In this document: positions 9,298-18,419 of the stretch, piece by piece
Layout of the letters: every line of letters begins with the position of its first letter
How positions within the stretch are numbered: the first letter of the stretch is position 1
Origin: SAR92 clade bacterium
Lineage (GTDB): Bacteria > Pseudomonadota > Gammaproteobacteria > Pseudomonadales > Porticoccaceae
Assembly (NCBI GenBank): GCA_014381985.1
Contig: JACNKP010000021.1
Span: 1 to 58,236, forward strand
Direction of reading: 5' to 3'
DNA: 58,236 nt
Translations under genes and position numbers: made by a program
The notes under the pieces: generated by a model
Databases searched by the model: none
What the model saw: the letters and a program-made list of their open reading frames with translations, nothing else
What the model was told of the DNA's origin: nothing

Positions 9298-9377
9298 AGA
9301 AACTGCCTTCAGTGATTGACTATCCATAACAACATTTAAGCAGATATTAAGACGAAAACCAAGGTGTTTACCCAGAG

Positions 9378-10172
9378 TTAAGACTCTTTTTTACGCCAAC
9401 CAAGCTTGGTTGCAAACCATAGAACTGGCGCAGACAGTGAGAAAAATAAAGCCATTGCAAATAAAACGCGAGGCGGATCAATGGTTATCACTACAAATCC
9501 CATCACCACCGATAAGATCACAATAAAGGGCACTTTGCCTCGCATATCAACCTTTTTAAAGCTGGGATACTTGAAGTTCGACACCATGAGTAATCCCGCG
9601 GAAGCCGTTACCAATGCTCCAGCAACAGATAACCAGAGCGACGGCTGAATATCCTGCGCTGACCACACTAGCCCAGCGACTAAGGCTGCCGCCACAGGGC
9701 TTGGAAGTCCTGTAAACACCTTACCATCAGACACACCAGCCTGGACATTAAATCGTGCTAAACGCAACGCCGCGCAAGATGCGTACACAAAGGTCGCAGC
9801 CCAACCCAATTTGCCAAGGGAGCTAACGCCCCAACCATAAGCCAGCACGGCAGGCGCAACACCAAAAGAAACCATGTCCGAGAGGCTATCGTACTGAACC
9901 CCAAAGTCACTTTGAGTATTGGTCATACGCGCTACGCGACCATCTAAGCCATCAAAAACCATTGCCGCGAAAATAGCCATTGCCGCCCATTCGTACTGTC
10001 CACTAAAGCCCGATAACACTGCATAGAAACCACCAAATAATGCACCGGTAGTCAGTATATTAGGCAGCAGATAAATACCTTTGCGGGGCCGACGTGCAGA
10101 CATACCCGCATCAGAATGCTGATCTTGATTGAGTTCAACAACCTTGTCTACGGTCCTAGATTTCTCTTCCAT
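9378..10172 (-). CDS. pssA: CDP-diacylglycerol-serine O-phosphatidyltransferase
   Basis: Makes phosphatidylserine from CDP-diacylglycerol and serine, the route to phosphatidylethanolamine, in the inner membrane. The 264 residues include a hydrophilic N-terminal tail (about 1-32), several membrane helices, and the CDP-alcohol phosphotransferase motif from Asp74 to Asp99 (FDGLDGRVARMTNTQSDFG, then QYDSLSD). NILTTGALFGGFY near 38-50 is typical of the PssA subtype found next to ilv genes in Pseudomonas. The ATG has a GGAAG seven bases upstream. The Pseudomonas-like neighbourhood (ilvB-ilvH before it, leuA after it) supports the call. Confidence 0.93.
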   Translation of the reverse strand: MEEKSRTVDKVVELNQDQHSDAGMSARRPRKGIYLLPNILTTGALFGGFYAVLSGFSGQYEWAAMAIFAAMVFDGLDGRVARMTNTQSDFGVQYDSLSDMVSFGVAPAVLAYGWGVSSLGKLGWAATFVYASCAALRLARFNVQAGVSDGKVFTGLPSPVAAALVAGLVWSAQDIQPSLWLSVAGALVTASAGLLMVSNFKYPSFKKVDMRGKVPFIVILSVVMGFVVITIDPPRVLFAMALFFSLSAPVLWFATKLGWRKKES

Positions 10173-10234
10173 AATGCCACTTCCTGTTACACAGCCAGAT
10201 ACTTATTAGCCGGTATTATAAGCTAAGTTACCTA

Positions 10235-11029
10235 TCAATCGTCCAAAAAGTGCTGTTTCATGAATTCTAGATCAGCCTCAGATAGATTTAACGCTGTCAT
10301 TAAATAGCATCTCATTGACCCGTAGTGCTCATCAATAGCGTCAAGAAAGGCAACGATATTATCTTCATGAACAGAGACATAGGGGGTTAGCCAATCTCGT
10401 TCCCAGTTTTCTACCTTGGCATCACGCAGATGACCTTCAATAATATCGACGAGCCTACTTGAGTCATAGTGCTTACGAGTAAGCATATAATCCTCAATGA
10501 TTGTTTCTCGAGGCACATCTAGCGCTGATAAGATAAGCGCTGCAGCCATGCCAGTGCGGTCTTTGCCAGCAGAGCAGTGGAATACACTGGTATTGTCGGC
10601 ATTGTCTATTATCTCCCTCATAAAACGACTAAACGCAGGAATAACGACTTTTATACACGAGCGATACGAGTTAACTACAAGTTCATGGGAAGATTCAGTA
10701 GTGAGTTCACCCTCAAACAAAAACTCCCAAAATCTTGATATGTCCCCGATTGATATATGATAATCGTCAACAAAGTCAGCCCGTACAGCCGCACTGGGAG
10801 ACTGTTGCTGCTCCTCTTGGCGTCGGAAGTCATGTATTTTACTAACGCCGATTTGTTCAAGAGTATCTAAATCTTGATCAGTTAAGTTAGCTAGATGACC
10901 ACAACGCAGAATCTTACGCCATTTAACCCGACGGCCATCTTCATTAAGGTAGCCGCCTAGGTCTCTAAAATTAATCCCACCACCGAGAGGCACTACCCTC
11001 GATGTACCACTTGCCGCATCCACCATCAT
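10235..11029 (-). CDS. Protein-tyrosine/serine phosphatase family protein
   Basis: A 264-residue cytoplasmic phosphatase of the Y_phosphatase3 type. The P-loop HCSAGKDRTG is at 151-160, with catalytic Cys152 and Arg158. The N-terminal GGGINFRDLGGY near 17-27 and HDFRR near 66-70 are typical of the family, as is a substrate-recognition region rich in Tyr and His near 185-200. Relatives act on phosphotyrosine, phosphoserine or phosphoinositides; the substrate here is unknown. It lies between ilvH and pssA, where Pseudomonas-type clusters carry ilvC, and a terminator-like hairpin separates it from ilvH. Two adjacent ATG codons compete for the start; the second has better SD spacing. Confidence 0.85.
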   Translation of the reverse strand: MMVDAASGTSRVVPLGGGINFRDLGGYLNEDGRRVKWRKILRCGHLANLTDQDLDTLEQIGVSKIHDFRRQEEQQQSPSAAVRADFVDDYHISIGDISRFWEFLFEGELTTESSHELVVNSYRSCIKVVIPAFSRFMREIIDNADNTSVFHCSAGKDRTGMAAALILSALDVPRETIIEDYMLTRKHYDSSRLVDIIEGHLRDAKVENWERDWLTPYVSVHEDNIVAFLDAIDEHYGSMRCYLMTALNLSEADLEFMKQHFLDD

Positions 11030-11068
11030 TACCTTCCTTTATATGTTTTATACCCTGCTGTACGGCGT

Positions 11069-11098
11069 AAAAACGGAAACGACCCTCTTTTGAGGGCC
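11069..11098 (-). terminator. Rho-independent terminator after ilvH
   Basis: On the minus strand GGCCCTC-AAAA-GAGGGTC forms a 7-bp stem with one G-U pair, followed by a broken T-tract (GTTTCCGTTTTT). It would end the ilvB-ilvH transcript or cut read-through into the phosphatase gene. Confidence 0.65.
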
Positions 11099-11144
11099 GA
11101 TATTATTCCTTAAACGTGCGAAGCTAGCCAAGCTGGTTGGCCCA

Positions 11145-11639
11145 CTAAACTCTAATAAACTTATCTCCCCGCGAAATGCCGGAGACACCGCTGCGAACAA
11201 CCTCCATTATGCCCATATGAGTAACCGCTTCAATAAATGCATCTAACTTGTCACTGTCACCAGCAAGCTGCACCGTATAGGTCGATGGCGTCACATCGAT
11301 AATATGTCCTCGGAAAATCTCCACACAGCTTTTTAGCTCCGTGCGGACATCACTGTCTGTAGCTTTAATCTTAACCAATAACAACTCACGCTCGATGTGA
11401 GGGCCCTGTGTTAAATCCACGACCTTTAGCGTATCAATGAGTTTATGTAATTGTTTGACAATTTGCTCTGCCATCTGATCATCGCCTTGGGTGGTTAACG
11501 TTAGGCGAGACAGAGTTTCGTCATCAGTTGGGGCGACCGTTAAAGTATCGATATTATAACCACGCTGCGAAAACAAACCAACCACTCGAGATAAGGCTCC
11601 AAATTCATTCTCCAACAAAATAGAGATTATTCTTTTCAT
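11145..11639 (-). CDS. ilvH: Acetolactate synthase small (regulatory) subunit
   Basis: The regulatory subunit of acetohydroxyacid synthase; it activates the large subunit and confers valine feedback inhibition. From the chosen ATG the protein has 164 residues (E. coli IlvH 163). An N-terminal ACT domain begins [25 protein letters not shown]-type sequence and includes the typical RGYNIDTLTVAPT; a C-terminal domain follows (ELLLVKIKA). The ATG at 11637-11639 shares an A with the ilvB stop (TAATG) and has GGAG eight bases upstream, so it is translationally coupled. An upstream in-frame alternative at 11666 would sit inside ilvB and lacks this support. Confidence 0.96.
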   Translation of the reverse strand: MKRIISILLENEFGALSRVVGLFSQRGYNIDTLTVAPTDDETLSRLTLTTQGDDQMAEQIVKQLHKLIDTLKVVDLTQGPHIERELLLVKIKATDSDVRTELKSCVEIFRGHIIDVTPSTYTVQLAGDSDKLDAFIEAVTHMGIMEVVRSGVSGISRGDKFIRV

Positions 11640-13375
11640 TAGGTTCTCTCCGTTTTGCTTAGCCACAGGTCACGCATGGACCCACCAGGCATATGCATCG
11701 GATACACATGTTCAGAGCGATCGATACAGATATCCATGAAGACTACTCGATCTTTCATCGCGAAACACTCACGCATCTTTTCCTCAAGCTCGTCAAATTT
11801 AGTCACCTTCATTCCCACATGTCCATAGGCTTCTGCTAAAGCAACGAAATCGGGTAGCGAGTCCTCATAAACACTCTGAGAGTAGCGGCTGTTGTACTGC
11901 ATGTCCTGCCACTGCCTAACCATGCCTAGGGCGGCATTATTAAGATTAATGATTTTAACCGGTAAATTATGCTGACTACATGCAGACAACTCTTGGATGC
12001 ACATCTGAATACTACCTTCACCTGTAACACAGGCAACATCAGTGTCAGGAAATGCAAGCTTAGCGCCCATGGCGGCCGGCAGCCCAAATCCCATAGTGCC
12101 AAGGCCACCAGAGTTGATCCATTGTCTAGGCTTGTCAAACAGATAGTATTGGGCAGCGAACATTTGATGCTGGCCCACATCCGAGGTGACAATCGCTCCC
12201 CCTTTAGTGACCTTATAAAGCGCCTTGATAACATCCTGAGGTTTAATTAGATCGCCACCACTTGGCTCATATCGAGACGCTGTGTAAAGACCATGTTTAG
12301 CACGCCATTCGTCGATTTGCTGCCACCATTGCCCTATAGCCTCACCGTCGGGTGTGTTACCAGATTGCTCAATAAGGCTTAGCATCTCTTTTAATACGGA
12401 GGTACATGTTCCTACAATAGGAATGTCAGCAACAATATTTTTGGACACCGTGGTCGGATCAATATCAACATGGATAATGGTCGCCAAAGGACAGAATTTC
12501 TCTAATTCATTGGTAACTCGATCATCAAACCTAGCTCCAATCGCAAAAATGACGTCTGCGTGGTGCATCGCCGTATTGGCCTCGAAGGTTCCATGCATGC
12601 CTAACATGCCAACAAATTGTCGGTCAGTTCCTGGATAGCACCCTAGCCCCATCAACGTATTGGTCACCGGATAATTAAGCTTACGAGCCACGGCAATAAG
12701 GTGCTCAGCTGCGTTATCTATAACCACGCCACCGCCAGCATAAATAACAGGTCTTTTAGCCTCTAACAGGGTCTTTACAGCACGTTTTATCTGTCCACGG
12801 TGGCCTTTATCGCTCGGTTGATACGAGCGCATTTTCACCTCTGAAGGAAACTCATAGGGCACTTTATAATTAGGTTCTGTTACGTCCTTAGGTATATCGA
12901 CCACTACTGGGCCGGGACGACCGGTGCCAGCTATGTAATAGGCTTTTGCAATAGTTGCCGCAATATCTTCAGGCTTGGTTACCAAAAAACTATGTTTAAC
13001 GATAGGGCGAGAGACACCAACCATGTCAGTTTCTTGAAATGCGTCTTGACCAATTTTACTCGACGGGACCTGCCCTGAGATAACGACCAGAGGTATAGAA
13101 TCCATATAAGCGGTGGCAATACCTGTAATTGCGTTAGTAGCACCTGGACCTGAAGTGACTAAGGCTGTACCAACTTCTCCAGTTGCCCGAGAAAAACCGT
13201 CTGCAGCATGAACTGCCGCTTGCTCATGGCGAACGAGAAGGTGGACGACATCCTCTTGTCGATAAATAGCATCATAAATATGCAGCGCAGCACCACCCGG
13301 GTAACCCCAGACATGCTTAACACCAACGTCACGTAATGCACGGATTAAAATATCACCGCCAGATAAAAGTTCCAC
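11639..13375 (-). CDS. ilvB: Acetolactate synthase large (catalytic) subunit
   Basis: The thiamine-diphosphate enzyme that condenses pyruvate to acetolactate (valine, leucine) or pyruvate with 2-oxobutyrate (isoleucine). The 578 residues cover three domains. The N-terminal PYR domain has GYPGGAAL at 24-31 and the cofactor-activating Glu51 ([12 protein letters not shown]); a central FAD-binding domain follows; the C-terminal PP domain has [18 protein letters not shown], the metal-binding GEGSIQM and [12 protein letters not shown]. The start is GTG (13373-13375) with GAGGA six bases upstream. It is coupled to ilvH. A promoter and hairpins lie in the 352-base upstream gap. The E. coli orthologue closest in type would be ilvI. 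Confidence 0.96.
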   Translation of the reverse strand: MELLSGGDILIRALRDVGVKHVWGYPGGAALHIYDAIYRQEDVVHLLVRHEQAAVHAADGFSRATGEVGTALVTSGPGATNAITGIATAYMDSIPLVVISGQVPSSKIGQDAFQETDMVGVSRPIVKHSFLVTKPEDIAATIAKAYYIAGTGRPGPVVVDIPKDVTEPNYKVPYEFPSEVKMRSYQPSDKGHRGQIKRAVKTLLEAKRPVIYAGGGVVIDNAAEHLIAVARKLNYPVTNTLMGLGCYPGTDRQFVGMLGMHGTFEANTAMHHADVIFAIGARFDDRVTNELEKFCPLATIIHVDIDPTTVSKNIVADIPIVGTCTSVLKEMLSLIEQSGNTPDGEAIGQWWQQIDEWRAKHGLYTASRYEPSGGDLIKPQDVIKALYKVTKGGAIVTSDVGQHQMFAAQYYLFDKPRQWINSGGLGTMGFGLPAAMGAKLAFPDTDVACVTGEGSIQMCIQELSACSQHNLPVKIINLNNAALGMVRQWQDMQYNSRYSQSVYEDSLPDFVALAEAYGHVGMKVTKFDELEEKMRECFAMKDRVVFMDICIDRSEHVYPMHMPGGSMRDLWLSKTERT

Positions 13376-13627
13376 AATCGTTCCTCACTAATAAAGTGTA
13401 GGAAATGTACTGGCAGAATAGGCTGTAACATCAAAATAGACGCCGCAACTGCGGCATGCTCAGTCACACTGATAAGTGCTTTAGACTGACCTTAGTGCTA
13501 TGGGTAATAGCGCCTTCTGTGTTGATGACCAGCGACATTGATAACGTCTGCCTGGTACTCTTTCCAAAAACTCTACACCAATACGTGTAGATCGGCCGCA
13601 TCTTAACACTTTATTGTTTTAAGTCAA
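13376..13627 (-). promoter_or_regulatory. ilvB promoter and long leader with two hairpins
   Basis: In the 352-base gap before ilvB, TTGACT (13622-13627) and TAAGAT (13600-13605), 16 bases apart, form a good sigma70 promoter on the minus strand. The transcript would begin at about 13593, giving a leader over 200 nt. A hairpin CTACAC-GTATTG-GTGTAG (13573-13590) followed by AGTTTTT sits at its very 5' end. A second, GCCGC-AGTT-GCGGC (within 13441-13456), is followed by GTCTATTTT and could be an attenuator terminator. I found no convincing Leu/Val/Ile-rich leader peptide. The rest of the gap, 13628-13727, holds nothing else I can support. Confidence 0.5.
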
Positions 13628-13727
13628 AGGGTTATGGGCAGACATTACGGAGGACTATAACCTTATATTCAAAAGAGGTTGACAACATTTTAATAACTGA
13701 GCCACCATAAGCCAAGTGAAAAAATAA

Positions 13728-15446
13728 ATGCCAAATGGAATCTTATTGATGCACGAAAAAAATGAGCCGCTTAACGCTACGCTATTTATCATAGCGTTAA
13801 TTTTTTCAGTATTCCTGGTTTCTGCCTGTTCTAGCGGAAAGCAATCTACCACCACTATCATGGCCAATATTAATGGTTATAGCTTCGATAATAATCGCCA
13901 GTTGCAGCAATTTCAGACCTTGGTTTTTGATAACGGCAGAGTACTTGCAACCGGTGGCCCAACTCTTGAGGCTAATTATCCCGAAGCCAACGTCATCGAT
14001 GGCAAGGGTCTGACTTTACTACCGGGCATAACTGATGCTCACGGACACGTTTCTAGCCTAGGCTATACGCTGTTGCAAATTGATCTTCGTGGCGCCACCT
14101 CGGCCAGGCAGGTATCGTCATTAATTGCTAAGTATGCCAAAGAAAAACCTTTCCTCAACTGGATTCAAGGCCGTGGGTGGAATCAAGTATTGTGGCCGGG
14201 GCAACAGTACCCCACGGCACCAATACTTGATGAATTGATCTCTGATCGACCCGTGTGGTTAGAGCGAATCGACGGCCATGCTGGCTGGGCTAATAGTAAA
14301 GCTTTGGCATTAGCCGGCATCAATGCCAACACTATCAGTCCTCCCGGTGGCGAAATCATTCGTGACCGAAACGGGAATCCCACAGGAATCTTGATTGATA
14401 ATGCAATGGCATTAGTAAATCAAGTCATCCCCGCTCCCTCAGATGAGGAAATGGCCGCAGCACTGGCTGCGGCAACCAGCCACCTACTTAGCCTAGGAAT
14501 CACCTCGGTACACGATGCTGGAGTCAGTGCTCGAGAAAACGATTATTATCGCCAATTGGCCAACAGTGGTAATTTAGACGTCCGTCTTTACGGTATGATT
14601 TCATCAACCGATCCTGAGCTTGGCGAAATGTTGTCAGCAGGGCCTAGTAACGACCCTCTAGATCTGTACTCTGCTCGCAGCGTAAAAGTGTATACCGATG
14701 GCGCCTTAGGAAGTCGTGGCGCAGCTCTCCTGGAGCCTTATTCTGATCGAGCAGGCCATAGCGGGCTGCTATTGACCTCAAAAGAACAGTTGAGAACTAT
14801 ATTTAATCTATCTATTCAGGCGGGCTTTCAGGTCGCTATTCATGCCATTGGTGACAAAGGTAACCGCATTGGTCTTGATGAAGTTGAACACGCTTATGCC
14901 ACCATTGGCGGCCGTAAATTAAGGCACCGAATAGAGCATTCGCAAGTGGTTGCACTGGACGATATCCCTCGATTTAAAAGCCTCGATGTTATTGCTTCAA
15001 TGCAACCAACTCATGCTACCAGCGATATGAATATGGCGGAAGATCGCCTGGGAAGTGACAGACTAAAAGGCGCATATGCATGGCGACGTTTTCTCGATCA
15101 AGGTAGCGTCTTAGTATCTGGATCAGATTTTCCTATAGAACTCGCCAATCCTTTCCACGGCATCCATGCTGCAGTAACTAGACAAAATCAACTCGACGAG
15201 CCTGATGGAGGCTGGATTTCAGAGCAGGCGATGACCACAGAGGAGGCTGTTCGCTCATTTACTATTGATGCCGCCTGGGCTGCGCACCAAGATAAGGTCT
15301 TGGGTGGACTTACTGAGGGAAAATGGGCCGACTTTATCTTATTGGATCAAGACCTATTCGCTATACCTGTAAATGAATTATGGAAAACAACAGTCGCTGA
15401 GACCTGGTTAGCTGGGAAGTTAGTCTATGCAAAATCAGCTGAATAA
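13728..15446 (+). CDS. YtcJ-type amidohydrolase, predicted lipoprotein
   Basis: A 572-residue metal-dependent hydrolase of the amidohydrolase superfamily, YtcJ/Amidohydrolase_3 group. Metal-ligand motifs: LLPGITDAHGHV near 98-109, then HAIGDKGN, HRIEHSQ and SGSDFPIELANPF in order. KVYTDGALGSRGA is typical of the group. The N terminus is a signal peptide (LFIIALIFSVFLVSAC) with a lipobox cysteine at residue 34, so the enzyme should be membrane-anchored outside the cytoplasm. A second ATG at residue 8 is equally possible as the start. The substrate is unknown; relatives hydrolyse amides, formamides or ureido bonds. It is a single gene facing panC. Confidence 0.88.
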   Translation: MPNGILLMHEKNEPLNATLFIIALIFSVFLVSACSSGKQSTTTIMANINGYSFDNNRQLQQFQTLVFDNGRVLATGGPTLEANYPEANVIDGKGLTLLPGITDAHGHVSSLGYTLLQIDLRGATSARQVSSLIAKYAKEKPFLNWIQGRGWNQVLWPGQQYPTAPILDELISDRPVWLERIDGHAGWANSKALALAGINANTISPPGGEIIRDRNGNPTGILIDNAMALVNQVIPAPSDEEMAAALAAATSHLLSLGITSVHDAGVSARENDYYRQLANSGNLDVRLYGMISSTDPELGEMLSAGPSNDPLDLYSARSVKVYTDGALGSRGAALLEPYSDRAGHSGLLLTSKEQLRTIFNLSIQAGFQVAIHAIGDKGNRIGLDEVEHAYATIGGRKLRHRIEHSQVVALDDIPRFKSLDVIASMQPTHATSDMNMAEDRLGSDRLKGAYAWRRFLDQGSVLVSGSDFPIELANPFHGIHAAVTRQNQLDEPDGGWISEQAMTTEEAVRSFTIDAAWAAHQDKVLGGLTEGKWADFILLDQDLFAIPVNELWKTTVAETWLAGKLVYAKSAE

Positions 15447-15456
15447 CGAGCTTAGC

Positions 15457-16308
15457 TTAGTCTTTAACTAGGCTAACATTATCAATTAAACGTGCTGCCT
15501 GAGTAAACATGGCGCCTAAAATGGTAATATCATCATCATCATGGGCGGCAAGATCCAGCGTCTTACTGTTGCTACAGGTAATGTAATCAACTTTAAACCC
15601 TGCCTCTGCAACCCTTGCTGCAGCTACATCTTCGAGCTCAGGAAACTCTCTATTACCGTCTTTAATTTGTTCTGCGATCCAGTCGAGACTATCTTTGAGC
15701 ACCGTAACTAGAGGTCGTTCATCATCTGTAATATAACGATTGCGTGAACTCATTGCTAGGCCATCGGCTTCGCGATGAATGGGTGCAGAACTGATCTGTA
15801 TGGGCAGGCAGAGATCTTCAACCATTCGCCTAATCACCGCTAATTGCTGATAGTCCTTAATACCAAAGATAGCTTCATCAGGCTGAACAATATTAAATAG
15901 TTTACTAACCACCGTAGTTACACCTTCAAAGTGCCCCGGACGGCTTGCACCACACAAAAGGTCGGTCATAGTTGGGCAGATCACCCGACTTTGAGTATCC
16001 AAACCATTAGGGTACATCTCGGTATCATCTGGATGAAACAGATAATCACAACCAGCATCACGGAGCTTTTCACAGTCACCTTGATAGGTACGAGGGTATT
16101 TGTCCCAGTCTTCATTGAGACTAAACTGAAGTGCATTAACGAAAATCGAACAAACCACAATGTCATTAGTTCTCTTGGCTTGCTTTAATAGCGCCAGATG
16201 ACCTTCATGGAGATTACCCATGGTTGGAACAAATCCTATTCTTAAACCCTGTATGCGATCTTTAACAAGATCGTCTCGGAGTCCACTGACAGTGTGAAAA
16301 ACCTTCAT
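15457..16308 (-). CDS. panC: Pantothenate synthetase
   Basis: Joins pantoate and beta-alanine, with ATP, to give pantothenate, the precursor of coenzyme A. The 283 residues match E. coli PanC. The nucleotidyltransferase motif [17 protein letters not shown] is at 26-42 with His34 and His37. [21 protein letters not shown] and the MSSRNRY loop follow as expected. The ATG has AAGG about nine bases upstream. panB, its usual neighbour, is not here; instead the gene follows dnaB by 24 bases and probably sits at the end of that transcript. It ends 10 bases from the converging amidohydrolase. Confidence 0.97.
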   Translation of the reverse strand: MKVFHTVSGLRDDLVKDRIQGLRIGFVPTMGNLHEGHLALLKQAKRTNDIVVCSIFVNALQFSLNEDWDKYPRTYQGDCEKLRDAGCDYLFHPDDTEMYPNGLDTQSRVICPTMTDLLCGASRPGHFEGVTTVVSKLFNIVQPDEAIFGIKDYQQLAVIRRMVEDLCLPIQISSAPIHREADGLAMSSRNRYITDDERPLVTVLKDSLDWIAEQIKDGNREFPELEDVAAARVAEAGFKVDYITCSNSKTLDLAAHDDDDITILGAMFTQAARLIDNVSLVKD

Positions 16309-16332
16309 TGTCGATTACCTTTAAGTCGCGCG

Positions 16333-17781
16333 TTAGTGATCCGCGAAATGATCGCCAGCAAGATTTTCAAAGCGAGTATACTTGCCCATAAACATCAAGC
16401 GACAGGTGCCGATCGGCCCATTTCGCTGTTTGCCAATAATGATTTCTGCAGTACCCTTATCAGGACTGTCTTCGTTATAAACCTCATCACGATATATAAA
16501 CGCAATGACGTCTGCATCTTGCTCGATGGCTCCAGATTCTCTGAGATCTGCGTTAACAGGTCGTTTGTTCGGCCGCTGTTCTACATTACGGCTAAGCTGT
16601 GATAGCGCTATCATTGGGCATTCATACTCCCGCGCTAACCCTTTCAGCTCTCTCGATATCTGTGAAATTTCCTGTACCCGGCCTTCAGCCGAATTACTGC
16701 CGTTCATTAACTGCAGATAATCCACCATGATCATTCCCGGTTTAGCTTGGTCATAGAGGGCCTCCGTGTCCGCCGGGGTATCAGCACCGTGCTTAAGGTG
16801 CCACTCTTGGCGCAACTGCTCAACTCGCTCTCGAGTAAACTGTTTGATTCTATTGCGCATTTCAAGCGGCGTAATACCAGCGGAATCATCAATAAATAGC
16901 GGCTTATCTTTTAAGCGTTGCGCCGCACTACTAAGCCTTGGCCAATCGTCCTCAACCAAATTTCCAGAGCGCATACGCGTCTGATCAATCTTGCCAATAG
17001 AAGATAACAAACGAATAATTAATTGATTAGCCGGCATCTCTAACGAGAAAACTAGGACGGGACGGTCTTGATTAAGAGTGGCGTGTTCTACCATATTCAT
17101 CGCAAAAGCCGTCTTACCCATGGACGGGCGGCCCGCAATAATAACCAAATCTGACTTTTGCCAGCCTGACGTCATTTTATCTAGGTCACTGAAGCCTGTA
17201 CTCAATCCGGTAATATCGGCATCATTCTTAAATAACTCATCTAGACGCTCAACAGCTTCTTTAATAAGGGAGTTAACTTCCTTAAAGCCACCCTTCTTAG
17301 GTCGATTTTCGATAATTTCTTGGAGCCGGCTTTCTGCTTCGGCAAGTAGCTTAGAGCTATCCCAACCCAAAGGGTTGTAGCCTTTACGGACAATTTCACT
17401 GGCGGCACCTATCAACTGTCTAACAATCGATCGTTCCAGTACAATTTGTGTGTAGGCTTTTATGTTGGCTGAACTTGGCGTGCTACTGGCTAAGTCAACG
17501 AGATACTCAGCACCACCAACAGCAGAGAGCTCATTAGAGTTTTGGAGTGACTCAGAAAGGGTAATTGGATCAAAGGGTTGGTTCTCTGCTGACAACCGAC
17601 TCATCGCTGTAAAGATCAGCTGATGGTCCTTACTGTAAAAATCGCTTTCAGACAACACCTCGGCAATTGAGTCAAAGGCGTCATTCTTTAACATTAATCC
17701 GCCAATAACAGCTTGCTCAGCCTCAATTGAGTGAGGTAATGGCTGACTGATGCTGGGTTCTGCAAAGAGCGCTTCATTCAT
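16333..17781 (-). CDS. dnaB: Replicative DNA helicase
   Basis: The hexameric 5'-to-3' helicase that unwinds DNA at the replication fork. The 482 residues have the normal two-domain plan. The N-terminal primase-binding domain (about 15-120) contains PHSIEAEQAVIGGLML; after the linker comes the RecA-like ATPase domain with Walker A GRPSMGKTA near 213-221, Walker B GMIMVDYLQLM, and the DNA-binding loop LSRNVEQRPNKRP with DLRESGAIEQDADVI. No intein is present. It follows rplI across a strong terminator, so it may have its own promoter. The rplI-dnaB order is widely conserved. Confidence 0.98.
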   Translation of the reverse strand: MNEALFAEPSISQPLPHSIEAEQAVIGGLMLKNDAFDSIAEVLSESDFYSKDHQLIFTAMSRLSAENQPFDPITLSESLQNSNELSAVGGAEYLVDLASSTPSSANIKAYTQIVLERSIVRQLIGAASEIVRKGYNPLGWDSSKLLAEAESRLQEIIENRPKKGGFKEVNSLIKEAVERLDELFKNDADITGLSTGFSDLDKMTSGWQKSDLVIIAGRPSMGKTAFAMNMVEHATLNQDRPVLVFSLEMPANQLIIRLLSSIGKIDQTRMRSGNLVEDDWPRLSSAAQRLKDKPLFIDDSAGITPLEMRNRIKQFTRERVEQLRQEWHLKHGADTPADTEALYDQAKPGMIMVDYLQLMNGSNSAEGRVQEISQISRELKGLAREYECPMIALSQLSRNVEQRPNKRPVNADLRESGAIEQDADVIAFIYRDEVYNEDSPDKGTAEIIIGKQRNGPIGTCRLMFMGKYTRFENLAGDHFADH

Positions 17782-17859
17782 ACCGGAGACGTTTAACCTA
17801 TGCTGACAATAGTGAATTTTTGGATTGCTGCAGGAGTAGTATAAGTAATAAACCCGACA

Positions 17860-17900
17860 AACAAAAACGGCATTGCATCTTATTAAGAGGCAATGCCGTT
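17860..17900 (-). terminator. Rho-independent terminator after rplI
   Basis: Perfect 11-bp arms (AACGGCATTGC and GCAATGCCGTT, at 17866-17876 and 17890-17900) enclose a 13-base loop. On the minus strand the stem runs into TTTTTGTTT. This is the clearest terminator in the window and closes the rpsF-rpsR-DUF2232-rplI transcript. Confidence 0.9.
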
Positions 17901-17934
17901 ACGCAACAACTTTAGACGTTTTTGACGAACTAAA

Positions 17935-18384
17935 TTATTCCGCCTCAATAACAACCATAATTGTTTCAGTAATATCTGTGTGCAATTGCACATCGATATT
18001 AAACTCACCCACGTGACGCAAAGGGCCTTCAGGCAAGCTGATCTCGTTCTTGGTTACATCGCTACCAGCAGCAGCAATGGCCTCTTCAAGCTCTCTTGCA
18101 CCTACCGAGCCAAATAGTTTACCTTCATCGCCAGCTATAGCTGAGATGGTAATGGTACCCACTGCTTTTAGCTTGTCAGCACGGATCTGAGCTTCAGCTA
18201 GCTTTTCAGCGGCCTGAGCTTCGAGACCAGCTCGTCGCAGCTCAAATTCAGCAACATTTTTGTCAGTAGCAAAAACCGCTTTACCCTGAGGTACAAGGTA
18301 GTTACGACCAAAGCCAGCTTTAACATTAGCTCTATCGCCAATGTTGCCCAACTTACCAATTTTCTCAAGCAGAATAACTTGCAT
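17935..18384 (-). CDS. rplI: 50S ribosomal protein L9
   Basis: A large-subunit protein with two globular domains joined by a long helix; it binds 23S rRNA domain V near the L1 stalk. The 149 residues match E. coli L9. The N-terminal signature MQVILLEKIGKLGNIGD and GFGRNYLVPQGKA are intact; the connecting helix (near 40-75) is Ala/Glu/Lys-rich; the C-terminal domain has KLFGSVGARELEEA. It is the last gene of the rpsF operon and is followed by a strong terminator. Confidence 0.99.
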   Translation of the reverse strand: MQVILLEKIGKLGNIGDRANVKAGFGRNYLVPQGKAVFATDKNVAEFELRRAGLEAQAAEKLAEAQIRADKLKAVGTITISAIAGDEGKLFGSVGARELEEAIAAAGSDVTKNEISLPEGPLRHVGEFNIDVQLHTDITETIMVVIEAE

Positions 18385-18419
18385 CTTAATATCCTCTATA
18401 TTTCACTATTCGTACGAGG

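Noticed and set aside
13465-13540. Leader peptide MSLVINTEGAITHSTKVS... before ilvB
   Set aside because: It has only scattered Leu, Val and Ile, a weak SD, and no cluster of regulatory codons.
13679-13684. TTGACA as -35 of an amidohydrolase promoter
   Set aside because: The hexamer is perfect but there is no -10 at 16-18 bases; the closest candidate (CATAAG) is 21 bases away.
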